Source: Cognatishimia sp. F0-27 (GTDB taxonomy: Bacteria > Pseudomonadota > Alphaproteobacteria > Rhodobacterales > Rhodobacteraceae). Taken from it: 64,000 nt of DNA. Position 1 is the stretch's first letter. Each line of letters begins with the position of its first letter. The notes under the pieces are model-generated. The model saw nothing but the letters and a program-made list of their open reading frames with translations, searched no databases and was not told the DNA's origin. The stretch spans positions 1 through 64,000 of the forward strand of contig NZ_JAFMPQ010000016.1 of assembly GCF_020667845.1 (NCBI RefSeq). The letters are read 5' to 3'. Below, piece by piece: positions 53,948-63,248 of this stretch. Both the position numbers and the translations under genes were made by a program.

Positions 53948-55218
53948 CCATGCGAAAATCCGACGCCATCCTCGAAGAGATGATGGCGCTGCATCCGAAA
54001 TTCATGGATCTGACGCTGGATCGCATGTGGCGTCTGCTCGACAAGCTTGGCAACCCGCAGGACAAACTGCCGCCCGTCATCCATATTGCCGGAACCAATG
54101 GCAAGGGCTCGACCCTTGCGATGATCCGGGCCGGGCTGGAAGCCGCAGGCCATATCTGCCACGCATACACCTCGCCCCATCTCGCCCGGTTTCACGAGCG
54201 CATCCGGCTTGCGGGCGCGCTGATCAGCGAAGACGCGCTGGCGAAGGTTCTTGACGAATGCCGGCGGATCAACGGCGGCACGCCAATCACCTATTTCGAG
54301 ATCACGACCTGCGCAGCGCTTTTGGCCATGTCTCGCGAACCAGCGGATTACATCCTGCTTGAGGTGGGGCTGGGTGGCCGGCTCGACGCCACCAATGTCA
54401 TCGCCCGGCCTGCCGTGACTGTAATCACCCCCGTGTCCATGGACCACGAAGCCTATCTTGGTGATACGGTCGCAAAAATCGCCGCAGAGAAGGCCGGCAT
54501 TATCAAGCGCGGCGTGCCATGCGTGGTGTCGCAACAGGCCGACATGGCGATGGAAGTCATCGAAGCCAAGGCCGACAGGCTCGGGGCCCCGCTGATCGCC
54601 AATGGCCAGCATTGGCACGTCTGGAAGGAACATGGGCGACTTGTCTTCCAGGATGAATACGGGCTGCGCGACTTGCCCCTGCCCGTGTTGCCCGGCGCCC
54701 ATCAGATCCAGAATGCCGGCACCGCCATCGCCGCCCTGCGCGTTCTGGATGCCGGCGATGCGGCGTATGAAGGCGCGATGCGCGATGCGGTTTGGCCCGC
54801 ACGCATGATGCGGCTCCGCGAAGGGGCGCTTGCAGAATTGGCCGGCAATGCCGAACTCTGGCTGGATGGCGGGCATAATCCAGCGGCAGGACAGGCAATT
54901 GCCGAACATCTTGCCACGCTTCCCGCGCGCCCCACCCACGCGATTTGCGGGATGCTGAACACCAAGGATGCGTCCGGCTTTCTGAAACCACTGTCCCGGG
55001 TCGCCGACAGCCTGACGGCGGTGGCAATCCCGGGCGAAGCAAACAGCCTGTCGGCAGAGGCACTGGCCGAAATGGCTGTCGAATCCGGGCACGACACGAC
55101 AACCGCGTCATCCGTGCGTGACGCGCTGAGAAGGATCGTGGCTGAAGCCCCCGATGCGCGGATCCTGATTTGCGGCTCTCTTTATCTGGCGGGTGCGGTG
55201 CTGCGCGAGAACGGCTGA
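53944..55218 (+). CDS. folC: FolC, dihydrofolate synthase / folylpolyglutamate synthase
   Basis: This 424-residue Mur-ligase-fold enzyme adds glutamate to dihydropteroate and to folates. The P-loop [18 protein letters not shown] is at about 49-66, with the [13 protein letters not shown] motif near 140. The start overlaps accD and a second ATG lies two codons in, so either is possible. The accD-folC pair is widespread in bacteria. Confidence 0.95.
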   Translation: MTMRKSDAILEEMMALHPKFMDLTLDRMWRLLDKLGNPQDKLPPVIHIAGTNGKGSTLAMIRAGLEAAGHICHAYTSPHLARFHERIRLAGALISEDALAKVLDECRRINGGTPITYFEITTCAALLAMSREPADYILLEVGLGGRLDATNVIARPAVTVITPVSMDHEAYLGDTVAKIAAEKAGIIKRGVPCVVSQQADMAMEVIEAKADRLGAPLIANGQHWHVWKEHGRLVFQDEYGLRDLPLPVLPGAHQIQNAGTAIAALRVLDAGDAAYEGAMRDAVWPARMMRLREGALAELAGNAELWLDGGHNPAAGQAIAEHLATLPARPTHAICGMLNTKDASGFLKPLSRVADSLTAVAIPGEANSLSAEALAEMAVESGHDTTTASSVRDALRRIVAEAPDARILICGSLYLAGAVLRENG

Positions 55219-55320
55219 CAGAGCAATCCCGGTCTGCGCGCGTCGATTCGTTCGACATATCTTGCGTTGTCGTGCGAACCGGTATGATTCGCCGCTAAAT
55301 GTTGCCTCCAATACTAGATA

Positions 55321-55350
55321 TTGACGCCCTTGCAGCGATTCGCCTATGAT
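55321..55350 (+). promoter_or_regulatory. Sigma-70-type promoter before the LysM gene
   Basis: TTGACG (55321-55326), an 18-base spacer and TATGAT (55345-55350) give a good housekeeping promoter about 50 bases before the ATG at 55403. Confidence 0.5.
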
Positions 55351-55402
55351 TCGGGTGCGTGGGGTCGGCCTGCCACCAGACCGCATGCAAGGGGGAGAAG
55401 CC

Positions 55403-56188
55403 ATGACTGCGCGCCACAGCGACACGCGCCTGCCTTTTGAAACGCCCCCGACGCGTCGCAAACGCTCGCCCGCGCTTTTTCTAAGTCTGATCGGTCTGCT
55501 TACCGGATTTGGCGCGGTGTATTGGAGCCTTGAACATGGCAGCACGCTCGACGAGGGCGACATGGCCGCAGACCTCGTGGCACGCGGTGTTCAGATGCCG
55601 TTGACCGTGGCCACGCCAGAGCCCGCGGCGCTCCCCGAATTGGCCCGTGCCGTGCCCGTTGCTCCCGCAGCCCCGGAACGCCGCCCAGCCGCGCCCAGCC
55701 AGGCCGTTTCTGTATCTCTGCGCCCTCTTGCGCGCCCGGAGGCCTTGTTTGCTCCGGGATCGGCGTCTGTGCCAGAAACAGATCTCACACCCGCGCCCGT
55801 ATCGGGGGCGCGCACCGCCCCCATCGCACCCGCGCCAGCAGCCATCGCTGAGGACAGCGCAGCGGACAGCCGCTCCGGGTTCGACCTTATGCGCCAGATG
55901 AGCTTTGGCATCGTCGGGAGTGACGCATCGGGCACGCAGGCACCTCCCCCGCCGGAACCCAACCGGCTTGCAGCCGCGCCCCCGGCCCAACCCATCCCGG
56001 AGACGATCGCGGCGCCGGAAGCGCCCGATAACCTCTACGTTGTGCAGGACGGGGACAGCCTGCATGGCATCGCCTTCAAGACATACGGCAGCATGGTCCG
56101 GTATCTCGACATTCTGGAGGCCAATGCGGATGTGATCACCCATCCCTCCGATCTCCGCGCCGGCATGGTGCTGACGATTCCCGATTAG
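55403..56188 (+). CDS. LysM-domain cell-envelope protein
   Basis: The protein has 261 residues. A basic N-terminus is followed by one membrane helix (about 27-46), then a long Pro/Ala-rich linker (about 65-205), and a C-terminal LysM domain (about 212-261, NLYVVQDGDSLHGIAFKTYG onward). LysM binds peptidoglycan, so the protein likely tethers the inner membrane to the wall or positions another factor there. The start is set by GGGGGAG. It is monocistronic, with its own promoter and terminator. Confidence 0.88.
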   Translation: MTARHSDTRLPFETPPTRRKRSPALFLSLIGLLTGFGAVYWSLEHGSTLDEGDMAADLVARGVQMPLTVATPEPAALPELARAVPVAPAAPERRPAAPSQAVSVSLRPLARPEALFAPGSASVPETDLTPAPVSGARTAPIAPAPAAIAEDSAADSRSGFDLMRQMSFGIVGSDASGTQAPPPPEPNRLAAAPPAQPIPETIAAPEAPDNLYVVQDGDSLHGIAFKTYGSMVRYLDILEANADVITHPSDLRAGMVLTIPD

Positions 56189-56223
56189 AACGACAGGCAG
56201 AAGACGACCATAACGAGCAGCCT

Positions 56224-56250
56224 TGGGGCCCTTAGGGGCCCCATTTTTTT
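56224..56250 (+). terminator. Terminator after the LysM gene
   Basis: TGGGGCCC-TTAG-GGGCCCCA (56224-56243) is an eight-pair stem followed by seven T. Confidence 0.9.
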
Positions 56251-56327
56251 CGGTCCCAGCCAACGGCCGGGTGATGCCGACGGAGGCTGCCTGTGGTGCG
56301 AGCCAGTCCGCATGACGGACGCCAGTC

Positions 56328-57413
56328 TCACCCCGCCGATGCATCGTCTTTGGGTGCTTCGATCCAATCGACGCTTTGCATCTCGCGCAGGCGGCTGGCG
56401 GTTCTTTCGAACTCGAAACTCCCCGCACCTTCCACATAGAGCATTTCCGGCTGCGCCGCTGCCGACGCCACGAGTTTGACCCGCGCCTCGTAAAGCGCGT
56501 CGATCAGCGTGACAAAGCGCTTGGCCTCGTTGAAATTCCGGCGAGAGAGTTCGGGAATGTCGTCGATAAACAGCATCCGGACCGCTTCGGCCAGAGCCAG
56601 ATAATCCGCCGGGCCAAGCGCCTTGCCGCACAGGTCATAGAATTTCGCGCGCGCCACGCCGTTGTGATAGCGCGGCAGCACAACCTCGCGCCCCTTCACG
56701 TGCAGGGTCAGCGTTTCCTGTTGGCCATGGGTCAGCTCCGTCCAAAGGGCGTCCATCGCCTGACGTGCCGCGGTATTGGCAGGCGTGAAATAAACCTCTG
56801 CCCCAGCCAATCTGTCCTGTCTGTGGTCGCGCGGGGATGCGAGTTCATGCACCACCATCCGTTCCTTTAGCAACGCGATGAACGGCAGGAAAAGCTGCCG
56901 GTTCAGCCCATCCTTGTAGAGATCATCGGGCACGCGGTTGGATGTTGTCACGACCACGCAACCGGCCTTGAACAACTGCTCGAACAGGCGCCCGACGATC
57001 ATGGCGTCTGTGATATCGGTGATCTGCATCTCGTCAAAGGCAAGCACGCGCAGGGCATCGCTCACGGCCTTGGCAACCGGCTGGATGGGGTCTTCGATAC
57101 CCTTGCTGCGCAGGCGGTGAATCTCGCTCTGGATCTCCTGCATGAAGGCGTGAAAATGCACTCGACGAGCCGGCACGGTCAAAGTCTCGACAAACAAATC
57201 CATAAGCATGGATTTTCCGCGCCCGACGCCGCCCCAGAGATAAAGCCCCTTGGGTGGCTCCGGGGCCTTGCGAAACAAGCCCCGCCGCGGTGGCGGCGCG
57301 GCCAGCGCCGCACGAATGCGTTCAAGCTCGGGGATCGCCGCCTCTTGCGCCGGATCCCGGACAAGGCGACCTTCTGCAACAAGCGCGTCGTAACGTTCGG
57401 ACAAATTTGGCAT
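56328..57413 (-). CDS. zapE: ZapE, AFG1-like ATPase
   Basis: This 361-residue AAA+-type ATPase has Walker A GGVGRGKS near 60 and a VLAFDEMQITDITDAM Walker B region near 125. The family (ZapE/YhcM) associates with the division ring in bacteria, and its mitochondrial relatives handle respiratory complex turnover. The start at 57413 gives the standard family opening (LSERYDALV); the longer frame does not. The gene is convergent with the LysM gene, and the long spacer upstream has no partner. Confidence 0.92.
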   Translation of the reverse strand: MPNLSERYDALVAEGRLVRDPAQEAAIPELERIRAALAAPPPRRGLFRKAPEPPKGLYLWGGVGRGKSMLMDLFVETLTVPARRVHFHAFMQEIQSEIHRLRSKGIEDPIQPVAKAVSDALRVLAFDEMQITDITDAMIVGRLFEQLFKAGCVVVTTSNRVPDDLYKDGLNRQLFLPFIALLKERMVVHELASPRDHRQDRLAGAEVYFTPANTAARQAMDALWTELTHGQQETLTLHVKGREVVLPRYHNGVARAKFYDLCGKALGPADYLALAEAVRMLFIDDIPELSRRNFNEAKRFVTLIDALYEARVKLVASAAAQPEMLYVEGAGSFEFERTASRLREMQSVDWIEAPKDDASAG

Positions 57414-58568
57414 GCCTTCGCATACCGCGCTTATCCCGACTTGAACAGAGGCCGAATGCCGGCCCATGTGTATCACGTGCGGGCGTGCCCGACCGGGGCT
57501 TCATATTTGCCGTCTCATTGGTCCTTGGACCGTGTCCCGGGTCAGGACTCATCAACACAGAACTGCCGGGGCGATGCAAAAACCCAACCGGGACCGGTCG
57601 CCGCATTGCTCCGAACAAGTCACAACGGGGCGCCGGTCTTTCGCCCGCGAGGCCCTCGTCTCGCTCGAAAGGCGTTCGCGTCACAAACTGGCGTCATCGT
57701 CAGATGGGTCGGTCCTCCGTCACGTGCAGCGATGCGTGCGTTGATGCAGCGTTTGCCCCCTCTTGAACCGGCTTGCGTGGCGTCCGTGTTTCGCCCTCAG
57801 CATGCTGGCAGGGGGCAGGCTGTCGGGCAAAGCCAGAGCATGTTTGGTAACGCGCGATCAGCCACCTTGGTCAAAGAGACACCCCTGTTTCCCGCATCCG
57901 TTGCAGACTGCGTGGTTGCTGGAAGCCATGGCAAAGACGATTGGCGCGCGTGTCGTCGCCCCGGGTTTCCAATGCCGGGGAAGACGCGCATCAAGGTCGG
58001 TATCGAGGAAATCGTGCGACGGCTTTTGTGTCGTTGCATGGGCGGCGCGCGTGACGTTGCATCCACTGTCCGGAGCAGGATCGTGCAGGGGTCCCGCGCC
58101 TTAGTGGACCGGTTTGTTTTTTGGGAGCAAAGACCCGTTTGGGGCCATCCGGGAGCAATCTGACGAGTCTTTGGGCTTGGGACCGACTTGTCAGGCATGA
58201 TCCGCGATGGAGGATCGCTTGACCTCGGGGAGCCCGCGAAACCGACAGCCCTTTGGGCCAGTCTGTGGCCCCGTGGCCGGTGGGACAGAGAGCAAGCGCC
58301 CCAAATCAATGCCCCTACGCCACCGTCGTCCCGCAACCCGGGCGTTGCCCCGAACCGGTCAACCATCTTCGGCAGGCAGAAGCCACCGTTGCGTCAGGGG
58401 CAGGACTGTCGATCATCACGCCACCCGGTGCCGTTTGTGAACCACGCGCGCACCCGGAAGCCGCTCGCAACCGCTTGTCTCCCCTCCCCGTTGCAGCCAT
58501 GGTATCGCCGCACCCGGTCTCCACATGGTCGCCCGGACGCGATCACGCTTTGCAGAACTGGAGCCACC
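57414..58568. other. 1,155-bp spacer without a convincing gene
   Basis: Several frames of 90-350 residues cross this region on both strands, but all are rich in Arg, Pro, Ser and Cys with no ribosome site or family likeness. It contains promoter regions for zapE and the MFS gene. The MFS frame itself extends upstream here without a start that fits a transporter. Confidence 0.45.
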
Positions 58569-59810
58569 TTGGTTCGAACGCCTTCTCTCTTTACGCCCGT
58601 TCTGATCGTTGGATGCCTGATCATCATCGTGTCCTTCGGGATCCGGGCCAGCTTTGGCCTGTTCCAGATTCCCATCGCCGAAGATCTCGGGTGGATGCGT
58701 GCGGATTTTTCCATCGCCATTGCCATCCAGAACCTCGCATGGGGCGTGGGCCAGCCGTTTTTTGGCGCGCTCGCAGAACGGATCGGCGACCGCAAGGCCC
58801 TGTTGCTTGGCGCGTTGCTCTATGTGATCGGTCTGCTTTTATCGGCAGAGGCCACAACCCCTTTCGCCATGCAACAGCTGTCCTGGCTGGTGGGTTTTGG
58901 CGTGGCGGGAACCGGCTTTGGCGTGATCCTTGCCATGGTCGCGCGCAGCAGTTCGGACGCCAATCGCTCCATGGCGCTGGCGATCACCACGGCCGCCGGC
59001 AGCGCCGGGCAGATCTTTGCCCCGCCCCTGACCGAAGCACTGCTTGCCGTGATGCCGTGGCAAAGCGTTTTTGTGGTCTTTGCCGGGATGGTCGCGGCTT
59101 CAATGCTGCTGCTCCCGGCAATGCGGGCACCAGGCCCGACAAGCGCAACCGAAATCCGCGAAGACTTTGGCGCAATGCTGTCTCGTGTGGCGCGAGATCC
59201 CAATTTCGGCCTGATCGCACTTGGCTTTTTCAGTTGCGGCTATCACGTGGCCTTCCTGACGGCGCATTTTCCGGCCTTCGTCACCGAACGCTGCGGCCCG
59301 GTGGCACCGGGCGGTTTGCTCGACAGCATCGGCATCACAACCACATCGGCGCTCGGTGCGCTGACAATTTCGGTGATCGGCCTGTTCAACATCGTGGGCA
59401 CGCTTGCGGCCGGGTGGGCCGGCAACCGCGTCCCCAAGAAATACCTGTTGTCGAGCATCTATGCAGGGCGCGCGGTCGCATCGGTGATCTTCATCCTGAC
59501 CCCGATGACACCGGAAACGGTTCTCGTCTTTGCAGCGGTGATGGGCATCCTCTGGCTTGCAACCGTACCGCTGACCTCGGGGCTGATCGCGCATATCTTT
59601 GGTCTGCGCCATCTCGGAACCCTGGTCGGTCTGGTGTTCCTGAGCCACCAGCTTGGCAGCTTCCTGGGGGTTTGGCTCGGCGGACGCCTGTATGATGTGA
59701 CCGGGGATTATACCCTTGTCTGGTGGATCGGCATTGCCGTCGGGACGGTGAGCGCGCTTGTGCATCTTCCGATCGAGGAAAGACCCGCGCCCGTGCCGAA
59801 CCCGGCATAG
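58569..59810 (+). CDS. MFS transporter
   Basis: This 413-residue protein has about twelve hydrophobic helices (first at about 10-30). The inter-helix motif GALAERIGDRKALLLGALLY near 65 is the MFS signature loop. The general look is of the oxalate/formate or monocarboxylate antiporter branch, but the substrate is not determined. A TTG start at 58569 with GGAG five bases upstream is chosen; the longer frame adds 127 residues of non-membrane, Arg/Pro-rich sequence and is rejected. Confidence 0.82.
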   Translation: MVRTPSLFTPVLIVGCLIIIVSFGIRASFGLFQIPIAEDLGWMRADFSIAIAIQNLAWGVGQPFFGALAERIGDRKALLLGALLYVIGLLLSAEATTPFAMQQLSWLVGFGVAGTGFGVILAMVARSSSDANRSMALAITTAAGSAGQIFAPPLTEALLAVMPWQSVFVVFAGMVAASMLLLPAMRAPGPTSATEIREDFGAMLSRVARDPNFGLIALGFFSCGYHVAFLTAHFPAFVTERCGPVAPGGLLDSIGITTTSALGALTISVIGLFNIVGTLAAGWAGNRVPKKYLLSSIYAGRAVASVIFILTPMTPETVLVFAAVMGILWLATVPLTSGLIAHIFGLRHLGTLVGLVFLSHQLGSFLGVWLGGRLYDVTGDYTLVWWIGIAVGTVSALVHLPIEERPAPVPNPA

Positions 59811-59876
59811 CCACAAAGGCGCAACCGGACAGTCTGGATGCCCGGTTGCCTCTCATGCGGTCGGGGAGCCTGCCAC

Positions 59877-60851
59877 CTAGCCCGACCCGATGAGCACACC
59901 GGCTGCGAACACGAGCGCCCCGCCGAGCACGACCTGAAAGGCCGCGCGGAAGAAGGGTGTTTCCATGTAGCGGTTCTGGATCCACGCAATCGCCCAGAGT
60001 TCGATGAACACAACGATGATCGCAGTGATCGTCGCGGTCCAGAAGTCCGGGATCAGGTAGGGCAGGGCGTGCCCCAAACCGCCAACGGTCGTCATGATCC
60101 CGGAAGACAGCCCGCGCTTGATCGGGGAACCGCGGCCGGACAGTTGCCCGTCATCGGAAGCCGCTTCGGTGAAGCCCATGGAAATCCCCGCCCCGACGGA
60201 CGCGGCAAGCCCGACGAGAAAGGTTGTCCAGGTATCCTGCGTCGCAAAGGCGGTGGCAAAGATCGGCGCGAGGGTCGACACCGAACCGTCCATCAACCCG
60301 GCAAGCCCCGGCTGCACCCAGGTGAGGATGAACCGGCGCTTTTCGACGGCATCCTCGGCCTCCCTTGCCTCTTGATCAAGATGCGTCTTTTCAAGGGACT
60401 GGGCCTTGATGTGATGTCCGGCTTCAGCGGCCGCAAGATCGCCAAGCAGTTTGCGCGTCGCGGCATCCTGCGTGGCCTGTGCTGCCAATGTATAGAAGCG
60501 CTCGGCATTGCTCTCCATGGTCGCGGCTTCCTCGCGGATCCGCTCCAGCGGAAGCGTATCGAGCAGCCAGACCGGTCGCCGCGCGTAAAAGCCTGCCACA
60601 TGCTCCCGACGGATCAGCGGGATCACATCGCCGAACCGTGCCCGGTGCATCTCGATCAAGGCCGCGCGGTGCTGATCCTCTTCCTTGGCCATCCCCTCAA
60701 AAACCTTTGCGGTGTCGGGATAGCTCTCTCGCAACTTGTCCGCATAGCTCCGATAAATCCGCGCATCGTCTTCTTCGGAGGATATGGCCAGCGCGAGCAC
60801 TTCCCTCTCGGACAAATCCTTGAAACGCCGTCTCTGGGTCAAAAACCGCAT
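59877..60851 (-). CDS. mbfA: MbfA-like membrane-bound ferritin/VIT1-type iron exporter
   Basis: The product has 324 residues. The N-terminal rubrerythrin/ferritin-like domain (1-165) carries likely di-iron ligands (SSEEDDARIY, KEEDQHRA near 58, AAEAGHHI near 145). The C-terminal CCC1/VIT1 membrane domain (about 180-324) has about five helices (PGLAGLMDGSVSTLAPIFA and onward). In related alphaproteobacteria this fusion protein exports iron and lowers peroxide damage under Irr control. An exact iron-control-type palindrome lies 14 bases before the start. Confidence 0.92.
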   Translation of the reverse strand: MRFLTQRRRFKDLSEREVLALAISSEEDDARIYRSYADKLRESYPDTAKVFEGMAKEEDQHRAALIEMHRARFGDVIPLIRREHVAGFYARRPVWLLDTLPLERIREEAATMESNAERFYTLAAQATQDAATRKLLGDLAAAEAGHHIKAQSLEKTHLDQEAREAEDAVEKRRFILTWVQPGLAGLMDGSVSTLAPIFATAFATQDTWTTFLVGLAASVGAGISMGFTEAASDDGQLSGRGSPIKRGLSSGIMTTVGGLGHALPYLIPDFWTATITAIIVVFIELWAIAWIQNRYMETPFFRAAFQVVLGGALVFAAGVLIGSG

Positions 60852-60864
60852 ATCTCACCCCACC

Positions 60865-60879
60865 TTAGAATGATTCTAA
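60865..60879 (-). promoter_or_regulatory. ICE-type (Irr) palindrome before mbfA
   Basis: TTAGAA-TGA-TTCTAA is a perfect inverted repeat matching the iron control element core (TTAGAA...TTCTAA). Its position, immediately upstream of the start codon, would let Irr block mbfA when iron is low. Confidence 0.75.
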
Positions 60880-60914
60880 TTTATGGATCACCCGCCAAAT
60901 TGCAATCCGGAAAT

Positions 60915-60932
60915 GTGAACGATACAGTTCAC
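60915..60932. promoter_or_regulatory. Inverted repeat GTGAAC-N6-GTTCAC
   Basis: The six-base arms are perfect around a six-base spacer. It lies between mbfA and the small secreted protein gene. A second repeat of the same form follows 56 bases further on. Confidence 0.5.
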
Positions 60933-60970
60933 TTTATGCATTGAACGCGCAACTGCCCTGCCTAAGTCTT

Positions 60971-60988
60971 CTGAACCGGTTAGTTCAG
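60971..60988. promoter_or_regulatory. Inverted repeat CTGAAC-N6-GTTCAG
   Basis: It has the same layout as the repeat at 60915-60932. It sits 18 bases before the start of the small secreted protein gene and could bind the TetR protein encoded next. Confidence 0.5.
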
Positions 60989-61005
60989 TTTGATAAGGAT
61001 ATCTC

Positions 61006-61194
61006 ATGACAGTGTCCAAACCACTCTTCGTCGCAGCCCTGTCGGGTGTTTTGATGGCGTTGGCCATTTCCGGCGCGCAGGCGCTCCCGCATGGGTTTTT
61101 GTCTCCCGATCCGGCAATGCCCGCACCGCTACCCGAGCCGGACAGCACGCCTTTGGAGTGTCACCCCGACGCGGATGTTTCGCGATGCCCGTAG
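61006..61194 (+). CDS. Small exported protein, possible
   Basis: The product has 62 residues. A clear signal peptide (hydrophobic 6-24, cleavage near GAQALP) is followed by a 35-residue Pro-rich tail with two Cys. AAGGA lies nine bases before the start. It may be a small periplasmic or secreted peptide, but the length is short and no family was recognised. It lies just before a TetR gene and is flanked by palindromes. Confidence 0.5.
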   Translation: MTVSKPLFVAALSGVLMALAISGAQALPHGFLSPDPAMPAPLPEPDSTPLECHPDADVSRCP

Positions 61195-61217
61195 TCGCGG
61201 TTCGCTTGCTGAAAATG

Positions 61218-61229
61218 AACCGTTCGGTT
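61218..61229. promoter_or_regulatory. TetR-type operator before the TetR gene
   Basis: AACCGTTCGGTT is a palindrome with AACCG/CGGTT arms, 35 bases before the tetR-family start. This layout is typical of autoregulated TetR genes. Confidence 0.6.
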
Positions 61230-61263
61230 TATGGTATGCAAGGCAAGACAGGCAGGGGACGGC

Positions 61264-61881
61264 ATGGCAACTGACATGATGGCGGTGCGTAAGGGGCGCA
61301 AGTTCGACCAGGTTCTGGAAGGCGCGAGAGAGGTCTTCCTGCGCGACGGTTTCGAAGGCGCAAGTGTCGATGAAATCGCGCGCACGTCAGCCGTGTCCAA
61401 GGCCACGCTCTACAGCTATTTCCCCGACAAGCGGCTTCTGTTCATGGAGGTCGCCAAGGCCCAGTGCCAGCGACAGGCCGAAGAGGCGCTCGACACGCTC
61501 GACCCCAGCAAGCCGCTGGAGGAAACCCTGCGCTACGTGGCCACAAGCTTTCTCGGGTTCATCTTTTCGGACATGGGCCAACGCATCTTCCGAATTTGCG
61601 TGGCGGAGGCGGATCGCTTCCCGGATCTTGGGAGGGAATTCTATAAATCCGGGCCCATGACCATGCGCAGCGCCCTTGTCTCCTACCTTCGGGCCGCGCA
61701 GGATCGCAATGAAGTGGAGATCGACGATCTCAACCTCGCGGCCGACCAGTTCGCCGAGCTGTGCAAGGCCGATCTCTGGCCCAAGCTGATCTTTGGATTG
61801 CAAACGCGGTTCACCGATGCCGAAGTGACCCGCGTGGTGGACGGAGCGATCAAGACGTTCATGGCGCGTTACGGGCGTTAG
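61264..61881 (+). CDS. TetR-family transcriptional regulator
   Basis: The protein has 205 residues. The N-terminal helix-turn-helix (about 12-60) contains DGFEGASVDEIARTSAVSKATLYSYFPDKRLLF. The remaining helical part binds an unknown ligand. The C-terminal half resembles the AcrR branch, which controls efflux or lipid genes. The start at 61264 follows GGGGA. A palindrome lies before it and two similar ones precede the upstream small gene, so autoregulation and control of a neighbour are likely. Confidence 0.9.
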   Translation: MATDMMAVRKGRKFDQVLEGAREVFLRDGFEGASVDEIARTSAVSKATLYSYFPDKRLLFMEVAKAQCQRQAEEALDTLDPSKPLEETLRYVATSFLGFIFSDMGQRIFRICVAEADRFPDLGREFYKSGPMTMRSALVSYLRAAQDRNEVEIDDLNLAADQFAELCKADLWPKLIFGLQTRFTDAEVTRVVDGAIKTFMARYGR

Positions 61882-61962
61882 GCCGGTCGTCACACCACCG
61901 CTCTGGCACAGACGCCCGCGACATGGCAGGGTGCGCGCAACAACGCCCGAGGGAGAACTTCC

Positions 61963-62793
61963 ATGCAGACCGTGTCCGAAAACCGCGCCTTTGGCGGAAC
62001 CCAAGGTGTCTATTCGCATCGCTCCGCATCCTGCGCCTGTGACATGACCTTTGGTCTCTATCTGCCGCCCGCGGCCTCGGACGGGCCGGTGCCCGTGCTG
62101 TGGTATCTGTCCGGGCTGACCTGCACGCATGAGAACGCCATGACGAAGGCCGGCGCGCAGACATGGGCGGCCGAAACCGGGATTGCCCTTTTCTTTCCCG
62201 ATACCTCACCACGCGGCGAAGATGTGGCAGATGACGATGCCTATGACCTTGGACAGGGCGCGGGATTCTATGTCAACGCAACCGAGGCGCCTTGGGCGCC
62301 ACATTTCAACATGTGGGATTACATTGCAGCGGATCTTCCCGCGCTGCTGGCCGATCACTTTCCCATCGATCTCGAACGGCAGGCGATCACCGGGCATTCC
62401 ATGGGGGGCCACGGCGCCCTGACCTTGGCCATGGCCCATCCCGGCCGTTTCCGGTCCGTATCCGCTTTCGCGCCCATCGCCAACCCGACGGCGTCGGACT
62501 GGGGCCGGAAACAGCTCTCCGCCTATCTCGGCGATGATGAGGCGCGCTGGACCAAGCATGACTCCACGCTCCAGATGACGGCGGTCGGCTTTGACGGGCC
62601 GGTGCTGATCGATCAGGGCGGCGCAGATCAGTTCCTCGATCTGCTGCGGCCAGAAGCGCTTGCCCACGCAATCGCGGCGCGCCGTCAGCGCGCGCAGGTG
62701 AACATTCGCGCCGGGTATGACCACTCGTATTTCTTTGTCTCCACTTTCATGGAGCACCATGTCGCCTTTCACGCGGAGGCGCTCTACGCGTGA
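61963..62793 (+). CDS. fghA: S-formylglutathione hydrolase
   Basis: This 276-residue serine hydrolase (esterase D family) completes glutathione-dependent formaldehyde oxidation by releasing formate from S-formylglutathione. The nucleophile is in GHSMGGHG near 148, the acid in [12 protein letters not shown] near 224, and the His in [10 protein letters not shown] near 258. Start and length are standard. GGGAGAA is upstream. The alcohol dehydrogenase partner is not in the window. It overlaps the next gene by four bases. Confidence 0.95.
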   Translation: MQTVSENRAFGGTQGVYSHRSASCACDMTFGLYLPPAASDGPVPVLWYLSGLTCTHENAMTKAGAQTWAAETGIALFFPDTSPRGEDVADDDAYDLGQGAGFYVNATEAPWAPHFNMWDYIAADLPALLADHFPIDLERQAITGHSMGGHGALTLAMAHPGRFRSVSAFAPIANPTASDWGRKQLSAYLGDDEARWTKHDSTLQMTAVGFDGPVLIDQGGADQFLDLLRPEALAHAIAARRQRAQVNIRAGYDHSYFFVSTFMEHHVAFHAEALYA

Positions 62794-63248
62794 CAACGCT
62801 CTATGTCGACGCCGATGCCTGCCCGGTAAAAGCCGAGGCGGAACGCGTGGCCACCCGCCACCGTGTCGCCATGAAACTGGTGGCCAATGGCGGCTTGCGG
62901 CCCTCACAGAATCCCTTTGTCGAAACCGTCATTGTGCCCGACGGACCAGACGTGGCCGATATGTGGATTGCGGAGCGCGCCGGACGCGGCGACGTGGTGG
63001 TGACCTCGGATATGCCGTTAGCGGCGAAATGCGTGGAGGCGGGAGCGCAGGTTCTTCGACATGACGGGTCTGAACTCACCGCGCGCAATATCGGGCAACA
63101 GCTGGCGATGCGTGACCTGATGTCGGATTTGCGGGCCGCGGACCCGTTTCGGCAAGGCTCCGGCCGGAGCTTTTCAAAATCGGACCGATCCCGCTTCCTC
63201 AACGCCTTGGAAACCGCTTTGCGCCGGGCTGCGAAGGAAACGCCATGA
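62790..63248 (+). CDS. YaiI/YqxD (DUF188) family protein
   Basis: This 152-residue protein begins with [12 protein letters not shown], the hallmark of the DUF188 family, thought to have a PIN-like nuclease fold. Conserved Asp residues appear at D7, D9 and in VVTSDMPLA near 71-76. Its function is not established. A GTG start overlaps the fghA stop and the stop overlaps the following HAD gene, so the three are translationally linked. Confidence 0.88.
   Translation: MTTLYVDADACPVKAEAERVATRHRVAMKLVANGGLRPSQNPFVETVIVPDGPDVADMWIAERAGRGDVVVTSDMPLAAKCVEAGAQVLRHDGSELTARNIGQQLAMRDLMSDLRAADPFRQGSGRSFSKSDRSRFLNALETALRRAAKETP

Noticed and set aside
53641-55092. 483-residue minus-strand frame opposite accD and folC
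   Set aside because: It spans two well-supported overlapping genes on the plus strand.
58188-58568. 127-residue N-terminal extension of the MFS transporter
   Set aside because: The sequence is Arg/Pro-rich and not membrane-like, while a TTG with GGAG in front starts exactly at the first helix.
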